Shown piece after piece: positions 1 through 9,809 of a stretch of 59,121 nt of DNA. Position numbers and translations under genes: made by a program. The notes beneath the pieces are model-generated. The model saw only the letters and a list, made by a program, of their open reading frames with translations, made no database searches and had not been told where the DNA came from. The stretch's first letter is position 1. Each line of letters begins with the position of its first letter. This DNA is from DATFRX01 sp035630615. GTDB lineage: Bacteria; Actinomycetota; Actinomycetes; Propionibacteriales; Nocardioidaceae. The stretch is taken from NCBI GenBank assembly GCA_035630615.1, contig DASQKI010000073.1, forward strand, positions 1 to 59,121, read 5' to 3'.

Positions 1-738
1 GCTCCGCACCCGGCCGAGCAGCTCCCGCCAGAACCGTGCCGGGTCGGTCACGCCCACCGCAGCGCAGATCCCCGACTTCCAGTCCACCCCACGGGGCACG
101 TCGGGCCACGCCGCCAGCCCGAGGCGGCGGGGGTCGACCGCGGCCCAGATGTCGACGAAGCGGTGCCCGCGCACCATGACGTGCGGATCGCGTTGGGCGT
201 CGGCCAGGCGCTGTTCCTTGGACCCCTCGACGAGGTGGTCGACCAACACCCCCAGCCGGCGGTCCGGCCCGGGGCCGAAGCGGGCGATCACCGACGCGAG
301 GTGGTCCACGCCCTCCATCGGCTCGACGACGACGCCCTCGACGCGCAGGTCGTCGCCCCACACCTTCTCGACCAGCTCGGCGTCGTGCCGGCCCTCGACA
401 TAGATCCGGCCGGCCCGAGCGACCCGCGCCTCGGCGTCGGTGACGGCCAAGGATCCGGACGCGGTCCGCCCGGGTCCGGTCTGCGTCATGCGCGGCAGCC
501 CTAGCCGCACCGGTTCGCCGTCCATGAGGAACGTGTCGTCGACGCTGAAAGAACGGCGCCTGCCGAACCGGTCTTCCAGCTCCATCGTGCCGCGTTCGAC
601 TCGGACGACCGCTCCGACGAAGCCCGAGGTCGGGTCTTCGAGCACTAGGTCGCCCGTCAGCTCGATCTCGACCCGGCGGACCTTGCGCGGCCGCCGCCAG
701 TCTCCCGCCAGAACGTCGCCGCCGTATCGGTCGCTCAT
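1..738 (-). CDS. DUF3097 family protein, 3' end beyond the window
   Basis: Partial gene: 246 codons read without a stop from the ATG at 736-738 to the left edge, so the C-terminus is missing. The N-terminus MSDRYGGDVLAGDWRRPR and the segment GRIYVEGRHDAELVEKVWGD (Toprim-like) followed by VVVEPMEGVDHL match what I know of the actinobacterial DUF3097 family. Its biochemical role is unknown; the Toprim-like stretch hints at a nucleic-acid transaction, which is inference. It diverges from the small membrane protein and lepA. In related genomes the family usually sits nearer hrcA, so its place left of lepA suggests a local rearrangement. Confidence 0.8.
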   Translation of the reverse strand, partial: MSDRYGGDVLAGDWRRPRKVRRVEIELTGDLVLEDPTSGFVGAVVRVERGTMELEDRFGRRRSFSVDDTFLMDGEPVRLGLPRMTQTGPGRTASGSLAVTDAEARVARAGRIYVEGRHDAELVEKVWGDDLRVEGVVVEPMEGVDHLASVIARFGPGPDRRLGVLVDHLVEGSKEQRLADAQRDPHVMVRGHRFVDIWAAVDPRRLGLAAWPDVPRGVDWKSGICAAVGVTDPARFWRELLGRVRS

Positions 739-881
739 GTCGCGACACGGTAGTCGCGGTCAGGCGGGCGGTTGGTCGCGGCACTCCGGGTCCGTGAAGA
801 CCGGATGAACTCGCCCGCAAGCGGGACGACCTCTGGTGGCCGAAGTTCGATCGGGGCGATTGGACGATCAAATTCGCCCCG

Positions 882-1277
882 GTGGCGCTTGCTGCGTTAG
901 CGGCAGTCGGCTTCCTCGTGTGGTTCAGCGTCGATCCGCTCCAGCTGTACGGCGGGGGTGTGGCGTTGATCGGGCTCGGCACGATGGTTTTGGCCATGCC
1001 GCTCGCCCTGCTGGCGCGTCGGCACCCGCTGGGTCCGATCGCCAAGGGCGGCGTTCATCGGTCCTTCTACCCCGGCCAGCCGGTCGAGATCGTCCGGCCT
1101 GGTGGGCCGATCTGCGGCGATTTGGGCGGCCCGACGCCGCTCTTTGCCAGCGTGGCTCTCTTCGGGCCGGTCATCGGAGGGGTGTGGACCGGCCGCCTCG
1201 CAGGGACGATCCAGGCCAGCCGGCGCCGGCGTGACGAAGAGGGGTCATCGATTCCTGCGATCGACTTCCGTGACTAG
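882..1277 (+). CDS. Small two-helix membrane protein, start uncertain
   Basis: I do not recognise the family. The 131-residue product has two hydrophobic stretches near its N-terminus (about residues 1-18 and 23-46), a conserved-looking soluble part rich in Gly/Pro (HRSFYPGQPVEIVRPGGP) and a further hydrophobic segment before a basic tail. GTG at 882 is the first usable start, but the frame is open back to 798 and encodes DELARKRDDLWWPKFDRGDW, which looks like real protein. Removing one G at 803-804 would join that segment to the GTG at 794. The start is therefore either non-standard or hidden by a one-base insertion. It lies 54 bases before lepA on the same strand. Confidence 0.5.
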   Translation: MALAALAAVGFLVWFSVDPLQLYGGGVALIGLGTMVLAMPLALLARRHPLGPIAKGGVHRSFYPGQPVEIVRPGGPICGDLGGPTPLFASVALFGPVIGGVWTGRLAGTIQASRRRRDEEGSSIPAIDFRD

Positions 1278-1331
1278 TGACCTGGACCTGGGTGCCACGA
1301 GGTTCTTGAGCGGCGTGCGAGGATTTCACCC

Positions 1332-3161
<1,830 letters not shown>

Positions 3162-3171
3162 TCCCATGAAG

Positions 3172-3215
3172 TTGTCAGGCACATGTGGCCCTATGGCTCC
3201 ATATGTGTCTGACAA
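3172..3215. repeat. Inverted repeat, family A, copy 1
   Basis: A 44-base imperfect palindrome just after lepA. The left arm begins TTGTCAGGCACATGTGG and the right arm ends CCATATGTGTCTGACAA. The same arms recur at 17949-17998 and 20656-20705. It could fold as an RNA hairpin and end lepA transcription, but no T-run follows it. Confidence 0.75.
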
Positions 3216-3318
3216 GTCCACCCACTCTGGCGGGTCGCCGGGACGGAAGGTAGTGTCCCGGACGCGTGCCGTTATGGGCCGATCCTCAGACGGCCGATTG
3301 TTCATAGGAGGGGCGACC

Positions 3319-3381
3319 GTGAGTCGTGCCGCATCGGAGGCTGATCGCTTCGGGTCACCGCGACCCGTGATGCTTCGATGA
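3319..3381 (+). CDS. Possible 20-residue upstream ORF coupled to the MFS gene
   Basis: GTG at 3319 is preceded at good spacing by AGGAGGGG (3306-3313), the strongest ribosome site in this stretch. The frame encodes 20 residues and its TGA (3379-3381) overlaps the ATG (3378) of the MFS transporter gene in an ATGA arrangement. The transporter has no ribosome site of its own outside this ORF. This geometry is what translational coupling looks like, but peptide function or conservation cannot be judged from one sequence. Confidence 0.4.
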   Translation: MSRAASEADRFGSPRPVMLR

Positions 3382-4622
3382 CGTCCGACCGGCCCTTGGT
3401 CCAGCGGCTTCTGCCGGACACCCACGCAGGTCGCGTGATGGCGCTCGCGACCCTGATCAACGTCACCGGCAACGGCATCTACATGGTCGTCGCCGTCCTC
3501 TACTTCACTCGGATCGTCGGGCTCAGTCCGACCCAGGTCGGTGTCGGGTTGTCGATCGCCGGGTTGTGCGGGCTGCTGTCCGGTGTCCCGATGGGACACA
3601 TCGGCGATCGGATCGGGGGTCGCGAGCTGATCATCGTGCTGCTGCTCGTCGGTGCAGCGGCCGCGATGGCCGCCGCGTTCGTCGAGACCTTCTGGCAGTT
3701 CGTCCTCCAGGCCAGCGTCCTCGCGATCTTCGACCGCGGGTCGGCGGCCGTACGCGGCGGCCTGATCGCCTCGACGTCGACCGGGCCGGAGCGGATCCGA
3801 ACCCGTGCCTACCTGCGTTCGGTCACCAACGTCGGACTCGCGATCGGCGGCGGCGGTGCGGCTCTCGCGCTGATCGCCGACACCAAGGCGGCCTACGTCG
3901 CGGTCATCGCGGTCAACGCCGCGACCTACGTGCTGACCGCGATCGTTCTCCGCTCCTACCCGCACATCGACCCGGTGCCGGCCGAGGACGGCGCGCCCAT
4001 CACGCAGGTGTTCCGGGACACGCCGTACGTCGTGATGACCGCGCTGATGGCCGCGATGGCCGTGCAGTACGCGATCCTCGACGTCGGCGTGCCGTTGTGG
4101 GTCGACAACTACACCGAGGCGCCGACCTGGACCGTGTCGCTGTTGTTCGTCATCAACACGGTAGTCGTCGTCCTCTTCCAGGTCGCGGTCAGCCGGCGGG
4201 TCGAGACGGTCGTGGTGGCGGCTCGTGTGATCTCGCTGTCCGGCATGGTGTTCTGGACGGCCTGCGTCCTGTTCGCCCTCAGCGAGGGCCGCTCGACCAA
4301 TTGGGCGATCGGACTGCTCGTCGCGGCCGGCATCGTTCACGTCGTCGGCGAGCTGCTCCAGGCGGCGAGCCAGTTCTGTCTCGGGCAAGACCTCGCGCCC
4401 GATCACGCCCAGGGGCAATACCAAGGACTCGCGAGCACCGGCTTCTCGCTCTCGGCCATGATCGCGCCGACCGTGATCACGTTGCTGCCGATCAAGCTCG
4501 GCGGACTCGGCTGGTGGATTCTCGGCGGCATCTTCGTGGTTTTGGGAGTCGCGTTGCCACCGGTCGTGGCATGGGCGCAGCGCACCCGTCCCCGGTTCGC
4601 GCCCCGGGTTGCGTCCGACTGA
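3378..4622 (+). CDS. MFS transporter, 12 predicted membrane helices
   Basis: A 414-residue polytopic protein of the major facilitator superfamily. It has alternating hydrophobic helices throughout and the loop 2-3 signature-like GHIGDRIGGRE after helix 2 (about residues 74-84), which is typical of drug:proton antiporters. A substrate cannot be read from the sequence. It starts inside the stop codon of a 20-codon upstream ORF, so its translation may be coupled. It lies between lepA and the acyl-CoA synthetase gene, 84 bases before the latter, with no regulator beside it. Confidence 0.85.
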   Translation: MTSDRPLVQRLLPDTHAGRVMALATLINVTGNGIYMVVAVLYFTRIVGLSPTQVGVGLSIAGLCGLLSGVPMGHIGDRIGGRELIIVLLLVGAAAAMAAAFVETFWQFVLQASVLAIFDRGSAAVRGGLIASTSTGPERIRTRAYLRSVTNVGLAIGGGGAALALIADTKAAYVAVIAVNAATYVLTAIVLRSYPHIDPVPAEDGAPITQVFRDTPYVVMTALMAAMAVQYAILDVGVPLWVDNYTEAPTWTVSLLFVINTVVVVLFQVAVSRRVETVVVAARVISLSGMVFWTACVLFALSEGRSTNWAIGLLVAAGIVHVVGELLQAASQFCLGQDLAPDHAQGQYQGLASTGFSLSAMIAPTVITLLPIKLGGLGWWILGGIFVVLGVALPPVVAWAQRTRPRFAPRVASD

Positions 4623-4705
4623 CCTGACGACCGTCATACGGCCTGTTTTCGGGTCGCCGCGTGCTCTACGGTCTATCCAGACAGTCGCCGACCTCGCGAG
4701 GACCC

Positions 4706-6559
4706 ATGACCAGCTCAACGACCAGCGCAACGGCCGTGGCCGACGATCTCTCCGTCGTGGAGAACCGGGCGGCCAACGTCGCCGAGATGTTCCTCGCCCG
4801 CGTACGCGAGACTCCCGACCGCGACGCGTATCGGTTCCCCGTCGGCGACGAGTGGGAGACGCGTACGTGGGAGCAGACCGGCGCTCGGGTTCGGCTGTGG
4901 GCGGCCGGACTCGTGGCGCTGGGCGTCGAGTCTGAGGAGCGGGTCGCGATCGCGGCGGGGACGCGATATGAGTGGATCCTGGCCGACCTCGCGATCATGT
5001 GCGCCGGCGCGGCCACGACGACGGTCTATCCGTCGACGATGGCCGAGGACGTCGCCTACGTCTTGTCGGACTCGCAGAGTCAGGTGATCTTCGCCGAGGA
5101 CGACGCCCAGATCACCAAGTTGCGCGAGCGGCGCGACGAGCTGCCCGACCTGCACAAGGTCGTCACCATCGACGGCACGCCGGACGAAGGCGACGACCCG
5201 TGGGTGATCGGCGTCGACGCTCTGGAGAAGCTGGGCTCCGACCTGCTCGACGAGCAGCCCGACGTGGTCGACCAGCGGGTGGCAAGCATCGACCCCGAGT
5301 CGCTCGCGACGCTGATCTACACGTCGGGCACGACCGGTCGGCCCAAGGGCGTGCGGCTGCGCCACTCCAGCTGGACCTACGAAGGCTCGGCGGTCGGAGC
5401 GCAGGGCATCCTCACCATCGACGACGTGCAATTCCTGTGGCTACCGATGGCGCACTCGTTCGGCAAGGTGCTGCTCACGACGCAGCTGCAGCTCGGGTTC
5501 GTCACTGCGGTCGACGGGCGGGTCGACAAGATCGTCGACAACCTCGCCGTCGTGCGGCCGACGTTCATGGGCGCCGCCCCGCGGATCTTCGAGAAGGCGT
5601 ACGGCCGGATCGTCACGATGGCCCACGGCGAGAGCGCGGCCAAGGCCAAGATCTTCGACTGGGCCTGCGGCGTCGGCGCCAAGGTGTCGCGGCTGAAGCT
5701 GGAGGGCAAACCGGTGCCGACGCTGCTCGCCCTGCAGCATCGGGTGGCCGACAAGCTCGTGTTTTCGAAGATCCGGGAGCGCTTCGGTGGCCGCGTGCGC
5801 TTCTTCATCTCGGGATCGGCCGCGCTGTCTCGTGAGGTAGCCGAGTGGTTCCACGCGGCCGGGGTCATCATCCTCGAGGGTTACGGGCTGACGGAGACGT
5901 CGGCCGGATCGTTCGTCAACCGGCCCAACAACTACAAGTTCGGCACCGTCGGGCCGGCGTTCCCAGGCACCGAGGTCAAGATCGCTGAGGACGGCGAGAT
6001 CCTGATCAAGGGGCCTGGCGTGATGGACGGCTACCACCACATGGAGGACGAGACCAAGGCCACCCTCTTCAGTGACGGCTGGTTTGCGACCGGTGACATC
6101 GGCGAGCTCGACGACGACGGCTTCCTGCGCATCACCGACCGGAAGAAGGATCTCTTCAAGACCTCCGGCGGCAAATATGTCGCGCCGTCCAGCATCGAGG
6201 CGCTGTTCAAGGCGCTGTGTCCGCTGGCCAGCCAGATGGTCGTGCACGGCAGCGAGCGCAACTTCTGCTCCGCGCTGATCACTCTCGACGCCGACGCGGT
6301 CGCCGACTGGGCGAGCCATCACGACAAGGAGGGCCGGCCGTACTCCGAGGTCGTGACGTCCGACGAGATGCACGACGAGATCGAGGGCTACGTCAAGCAG
6401 CTCAACGACCGGCTCAACCGGTGGGAGACCATCAAGAGGTTCATCGTCTTGGAGCACGACCTGACGATCGAGTCGGGCGAGCTGACGCCGAGCCTGAAGC
6501 TCAAGCGCCGCGTCGTCGAGGACAACTACCGCGATCGGCTGGACGCGCTCTACGGCTGA
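4706..6559 (+). CDS. Long-chain fatty acid--CoA ligase (AMP-forming)
   Basis: A 617-residue ANL-superfamily enzyme that activates fatty acids to acyl-CoA through an acyl-adenylate. Visible motifs are the P-loop YTSGTTGRPKG at residues 205-215, LEGYGLTETSAG (A5), the DGWFATGDIG region (A7) and ITDRKKDLFKTSGGKYVAP near the hinge. Length and motifs match the FAA1/FadD15-type long-chain synthetases of actinobacteria. I chose ATG 4706, where the family's N-terminus begins; an upstream in-frame GTG at 4661 would add 15 atypical residues. The gene stands alone and is followed by a tandem inverted-repeat pair. Confidence 0.92.
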   Translation: MTSSTTSATAVADDLSVVENRAANVAEMFLARVRETPDRDAYRFPVGDEWETRTWEQTGARVRLWAAGLVALGVESEERVAIAAGTRYEWILADLAIMCAGAATTTVYPSTMAEDVAYVLSDSQSQVIFAEDDAQITKLRERRDELPDLHKVVTIDGTPDEGDDPWVIGVDALEKLGSDLLDEQPDVVDQRVASIDPESLATLIYTSGTTGRPKGVRLRHSSWTYEGSAVGAQGILTIDDVQFLWLPMAHSFGKVLLTTQLQLGFVTAVDGRVDKIVDNLAVVRPTFMGAAPRIFEKAYGRIVTMAHGESAAKAKIFDWACGVGAKVSRLKLEGKPVPTLLALQHRVADKLVFSKIRERFGGRVRFFISGSAALSREVAEWFHAAGVIILEGYGLTETSAGSFVNRPNNYKFGTVGPAFPGTEVKIAEDGEILIKGPGVMDGYHHMEDETKATLFSDGWFATGDIGELDDDGFLRITDRKKDLFKTSGGKYVAPSSIEALFKALCPLASQMVVHGSERNFCSALITLDADAVADWASHHDKEGRPYSEVVTSDEMHDEIEGYVKQLNDRLNRWETIKRFIVLEHDLTIESGELTPSLKLKRRVVEDNYRDRLDALYG

Positions 6560-6565
6560 CGGTTA

Positions 6566-6620
6566 TTGGCGCGGGGGACCCCTGCGACGAACCTATTGGC
6601 GTAGGGGTCCCCAGCGCCAA
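6566..6620. repeat. Tandem inverted repeat pair, family B, copy 1
   Basis: Two units starting 30 bases apart (6566 and 6596). The second is nearly perfect: TTGGCGT, then GGGG T CCCC, then GCGCCAA (6596-6620). The first keeps the left arm and core but has lost much of the right arm. The same dimer with the same 30-base period occurs at 53663-53717. It lies between the acyl-CoA synthetase stop and hemW. Confidence 0.8.
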
Positions 6621-6650
6621 TGCGGGTGCGGCCCACGCCGGCTCCGCTGA

Positions 6651-6656
6651 CACAAT
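6651..6656 (+). promoter_or_regulatory. Putative -10 box for leaderless hemW
   Basis: CACAAT lies six bases before the hemW GTG and no Shine-Dalgarno sequence is present. The same CACAAT-N6-GTG arrangement precedes dusB. Transcription would start at or next to the start codon. This is inferred from geometry. Confidence 0.45.
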
Positions 6657-6662
6657 CGAGGG

Positions 6663-7877
6663 GTGCCCTCGACGTTGCCGCCTGGTGAGCCGGCGCCGGC
6701 CGACGGTCGCCTGCCTTCGAAGGCGCTGGCCGAGTTGGCCGGCCAGCCGTTCGGCGTCTATGTGCACGTGCCGTTTTGCACCGTGCGTTGCGGTTACTGC
6801 GACTTCAATACGTACACGGCTGAGGAGCTCGGCACGACGCCCGGCGCCTCGCGGACCACGTACGCCGACGCGGTCCGGCGCGAGCTCGACCTGGCCACCG
6901 GGGTGCTCGACGATCCACCGCCGGTGACGTCAGTCTTCTTCGGCGGCGGCACACCGACGCTGCTGCCGCCGGCCGACCTGACCGGCGTCGTCGCGGCGAT
7001 CGCCGACCGCTGGGGTCTCGCGCCGGATGCCGAGGTCACGACCGAAGCCAACCCGGACAGCGTCGACGCCGCCACGCTTGCCGCGCTGCGCGCCGGCGGG
7101 ATCACCCGGATCTCGTTCGGCATGCAGTCGGCCGACCCCTCCGTCCTCGCGACCCTCGACCGCACGCATGATCCGGACCGGGTGCCCGAGGTCGTCGACG
7201 CGGCTCGGATCGCCGGCTTCGACCAGGTCAGCCTCGACCTCATCTATGGCACGCCGGGGGAGACCCAGGAGCAGTGGCGACGCAGCGTCGAGAGTGCGCT
7301 CGCGATGGAGCCCGACCATGTCTCGGCGTACGCCTTGGTCGTCGAGCCGGGCACGGCCCTCGACCGACGCGTACGCCGCGGCGAGCTGTCGCCTCCCGAC
7401 GATGACGACCTGGCCGACAAGTACGCCCAGGCCGACGAGCAGCTGACGGCAGCCGGGTACGACTGGTACGAGATCTCCAACTGGGCTCGCGACGACGACG
7501 CCCGCTGTGTGCACAACCGGCTGTACTGGACCGCGGGGCACTGGTGGGGCTTCGGCCCGGGAGCGCACTCCCACGTCGGCGGCGTTCGGTGGTGGAACGT
7601 CAAGCATCCTGCCGCCTATGCGGCTCGCCTCGCCGCCGGCGACAGCCCGGCCCTTGCCCGCGAGGTGCTCGATCCGGAGACCCGACGGATGGAGCGGGTG
7701 CTGCTCGAGAGCCGGCTGGTCGACGGCCTCGACCGCGAGCTGTTGGACCGTGCCGGCGAGCACGCCGTGCCGGAGCTGGTCGCGGACGGTCTGGTCGAAC
7801 CCTCTCGAGGTCGGCTAGTGCTGACCCGCCGGGGCCGGCTTCTCGCCGACGCGGTCGTCCGAGCCCTCGTTCCGTGA
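6663..7877 (+). CDS. hemW: Radical SAM heme chaperone HemW
   Basis: A 404-residue radical SAM protein. The 4Fe-4S motif FCTVRCGYCDF (C39, C43, C46) with the following Phe is the HemW/CPDH type. GGGTPTLL binds SAM, and the C-terminal HemW domain with GFGPGAHSHVGGVRWWN is present. HemW delivers heme to membrane respiratory enzymes. It is distinct from coproporphyrinogen dehydrogenase HemN, although old annotations often confuse them; the C-x3-C-x2-C-x-F motif supports HemW. The last 63 bases overlap the convergent MFS gene on the other strand. Confidence 0.93.
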   Translation: MPSTLPPGEPAPADGRLPSKALAELAGQPFGVYVHVPFCTVRCGYCDFNTYTAEELGTTPGASRTTYADAVRRELDLATGVLDDPPPVTSVFFGGGTPTLLPPADLTGVVAAIADRWGLAPDAEVTTEANPDSVDAATLAALRAGGITRISFGMQSADPSVLATLDRTHDPDRVPEVVDAARIAGFDQVSLDLIYGTPGETQEQWRRSVESALAMEPDHVSAYALVVEPGTALDRRVRRGELSPPDDDDLADKYAQADEQLTAAGYDWYEISNWARDDDARCVHNRLYWTAGHWWGFGPGAHSHVGGVRWWNVKHPAAYAARLAAGDSPALAREVLDPETRRMERVLLESRLVDGLDRELLDRAGEHAVPELVADGLVEPSRGRLVLTRRGRLLADAVVRALVP

Positions 7878-9095
7878 CGCCTTCCGACCGTCGTCGATCG
7901 TTCGCCACTCGGGTCGCACCGTCGGCAGCATCGTGGCCGCGAAGTAGGCCATGCCGAGCACGACGAGTGCCGGTGACAGTCCGAGAGCGGCGATCGCGAA
8001 TCCGCCGACGATGCCGCCGAACGGGATCAGCGACCAGCACAGCGACGTGTTGAGTGCCGTGACCCGACCCATGAGGTGGCGCGGGATCCGTTCGTAGATG
8101 ACCGCGCCCAGGATCGGATTGATGAACCCGGATGCGAGTCCGCCGGCGAGGCCGGTCGCGACGATCAACCACAGCGGTGCGTCGATCGCCAACACGATGA
8201 AGCGTGGCGCACCGGCGATGATGAACGCGATGACGTACGTCGAGAAGCGGGGGAGCCGTGGGCCGAGCCAGGCGGCGACGATCGCGCCCACGGTCGAGGC
8301 GGCCGACCAGGTCGCGAAGAGCAGGGCGAGGGTGCCGGCGCCATGGCCGCTGTCGTGCACCCAGAACGGCAGCAAGACCCCCATGTAGGCCTGGTCGATC
8401 AGGTTGGTGATCGCGACCATGGTGACGATCGCGACGAGGACCGGATCGCGGCGCAGGAAGTCCCATCCGCTGCGCAGCCGCTCGACATACGTACCGTCGT
8501 CGTCTTCAGCCTCGTGGTGAACCCGTCGTGGCGCGGTCGCCGCGATCAGGACCGCAGAGATTGCAAAGCTGGCGGCGTCGACGAGGAGGGCGTTGGCCGC
8601 GCCGACGGCGACGATGATCAAGCCGGCGAGCGCGGACCCGGTCATGCCGGCAAACCGTTCGACCGCGCTCTGCAGTCCAGTCGCCCGCTCGGTCGGGACA
8701 CCAGCGGCGTCCACGATGTCGGGGACCAGTGCCGCCTTGGCGCCGTCGCTCGGCCCTCGGAGCAGCCCGGCAACGGCGACGAGGCCGAGCAGTACGCCGT
8801 AGTCGAGGGCGTCGGCCATATGCAGCACGGGGATCGCCCCGACGACGACCACGCTGCTCAGATCGGCGGCGACGCAGATCCGACGGGCGCCGACGCGATC
8901 GACGTACGGACCGGCGAGCGCCTTGGCGAGGACGTACGGTGCCATCTCGGCGAACGCGACGAGCCCGGTCTGTGTCGCGCTGCCCGTCGTGGTCAGGACC
9001 AGCCAGGGGATCGCCAGCATCGACAGCCGCGTGCCGCACAGCGAGATCAGCTCGGCGCTGAGCCAGCCGTAGAGCGGCCGCTTCGTGGCGGTCAT
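7815..9095 (-). CDS. MFS efflux transporter paired with an ArsR-type regulator
   Basis: A 426-residue MFS protein of the MdfA/TetA-like actinobacterial kind, starting MTATKRPLYGWLSAELISL with about 12 hydrophobic helices and a short polar C-tail. Its ATG (9093-9095) overlaps the TGA of the upstream ArsR-type regulator gene as ATGA, so the two form one coupled operon. This suggests an exporter that the regulator derepresses on exposure to its substrate, which is unknown. Its 3' end runs 63 bases into hemW on the opposite strand. Confidence 0.87.
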   Translation of the reverse strand: MTATKRPLYGWLSAELISLCGTRLSMLAIPWLVLTTTGSATQTGLVAFAEMAPYVLAKALAGPYVDRVGARRICVAADLSSVVVVGAIPVLHMADALDYGVLLGLVAVAGLLRGPSDGAKAALVPDIVDAAGVPTERATGLQSAVERFAGMTGSALAGLIIVAVGAANALLVDAASFAISAVLIAATAPRRVHHEAEDDDGTYVERLRSGWDFLRRDPVLVAIVTMVAITNLIDQAYMGVLLPFWVHDSGHGAGTLALLFATWSAASTVGAIVAAWLGPRLPRFSTYVIAFIIAGAPRFIVLAIDAPLWLIVATGLAGGLASGFINPILGAVIYERIPRHLMGRVTALNTSLCWSLIPFGGIVGGFAIAALGLSPALVVLGMAYFAATMLPTVRPEWRTIDDGRKASRNEGSDDRVGEKPAPAGQH

Positions 9096-9676
9096 GCGTC
9101 GGCTCCGGCGACGGTGCCGGGCCGAGGGAACACGTGAAGCTGGAGCATGACCTGGGCCGAGCCGTCGGCAGGCTCGTCGTCGGCGTACTCCTCGATCACG
9201 GCCACGAGTCGCCGCTTCAGGTCGGCGCCGCGCTCCGGAGTGAGGTCGAGCACCCAGTCGCTGTTGGTGGTGGCCCGTCGCCACTCGCGGGAGAGCATCG
9301 GTCGCTCCTCCATCGCGCGTTGGAGTTGCTCGGTGTAGACGACGGCGGCGGCCTGGACGAAGGCGTCGGTCGCGTCACGGGCAGCGGCGTCGGGCGTGTC
9401 GTCGCGCCACTGGGTGGATCGGTGTGCCGCACGCCACCAGCGGTCGCGGCTGTTGCCCCGCTCGGCGTCCTCGACGACGAAATCGTGTTGGGCGAGCTGT
9501 CGGAGGTGGTAGCTGGTGGCGCCGGAGTTGAGGCCGAGCCGCTCGGCCAGCTTGGTCGCGGTCGACGGACCGTCGACGCGGAGCAGGCCGAGCAGGCGCA
9601 GCCGGACTGGATGGGCGAGGGCACGCAACGCGACCGGGGTGGGCGTGATCTGGTCCAGCGGCTTCGACTCGGACAT
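9092..9676 (-). CDS. ArsR-type winged-helix transcriptional regulator
   Basis: A 194-residue regulator with an N-terminal winged helix (LRALAHPVRLRLLGLL through GATSYHLRQLAQHDFVVE, about residues 14-66) and a C-terminal domain without the metal-binding cysteines of classical ArsR. The ligand is therefore probably not a metal. I use ATG 9674-9676. A longer start at 9715 would place the N-terminus inside the palindromic operator. It is translationally coupled to the downstream MFS gene and likely represses its own operon. Confidence 0.8.
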   Translation of the reverse strand: MSESKPLDQITPTPVALRALAHPVRLRLLGLLRVDGPSTATKLAERLGLNSGATSYHLRQLAQHDFVVEDAERGNSRDRWWRAAHRSTQWRDDTPDAAARDATDAFVQAAAVVYTEQLQRAMEERPMLSREWRRATTNSDWVLDLTPERGADLKRRLVAVIEEYADDEPADGSAQVMLQLHVFPRPGTVAGADA

Positions 9677-9693
9677 CCCGGCAACATACAACC

Positions 9694-9723
9694 GCAAAGA
9701 CTTCTTTGCAAACATCCCTTTGC
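9694..9723. promoter_or_regulatory. Two overlapping palindromes, likely operator of the arsR-MFS operon
   Basis: GCAAAGACTTCTTTGC (9694-9709) is a perfect palindrome around CT. GCAAA-N6-TTTGC (9708-9723) overlaps it by two bases. They lie 18-47 bases upstream of the regulator start codon, where an autorepressor operator is expected. Repressor assignment is inference. Confidence 0.6.
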
Positions 9724-9735
9724 GATCGCTCGCTA

Positions 9736-9800
9736 CCGCTGGGAGGACCCCATCGGCGCGACTCGCCGGGTGTGTCGCGCGATTTGGGTCCTCCCAGCGG
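9736..9800. terminator. Long inverted repeat before the MBL gene end
   Basis: The arms CCGCTGGGAGGACCC (9736-9750) and GGGTCCTCCCAGCGG (9786-9800) are perfectly complementary. Inside them GGCGCGAC and GTCGCGC also pair. It lies nine bases beyond the stop of the MBL-fold gene transcribed leftward, so it could act as its terminator, but it lacks a T-run. I saw no second copy in the window. Confidence 0.55.
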
Positions 9801-9809
9801 GGCGGTCCG

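Noticed and set aside
3166..3381. A 71-residue ORF from 3166 upstream of the MFS gene
   Set aside because: Its 5' half is the family A inverted repeat and has no ribosome site. Only the last 20 codons, from GTG 3319, have support.
8076..9137. Plus-strand 353-residue frame opposite the MFS gene
   Set aside because: Antisense shadow of the MFS gene; composition is dominated by Arg, Asp and Gly.
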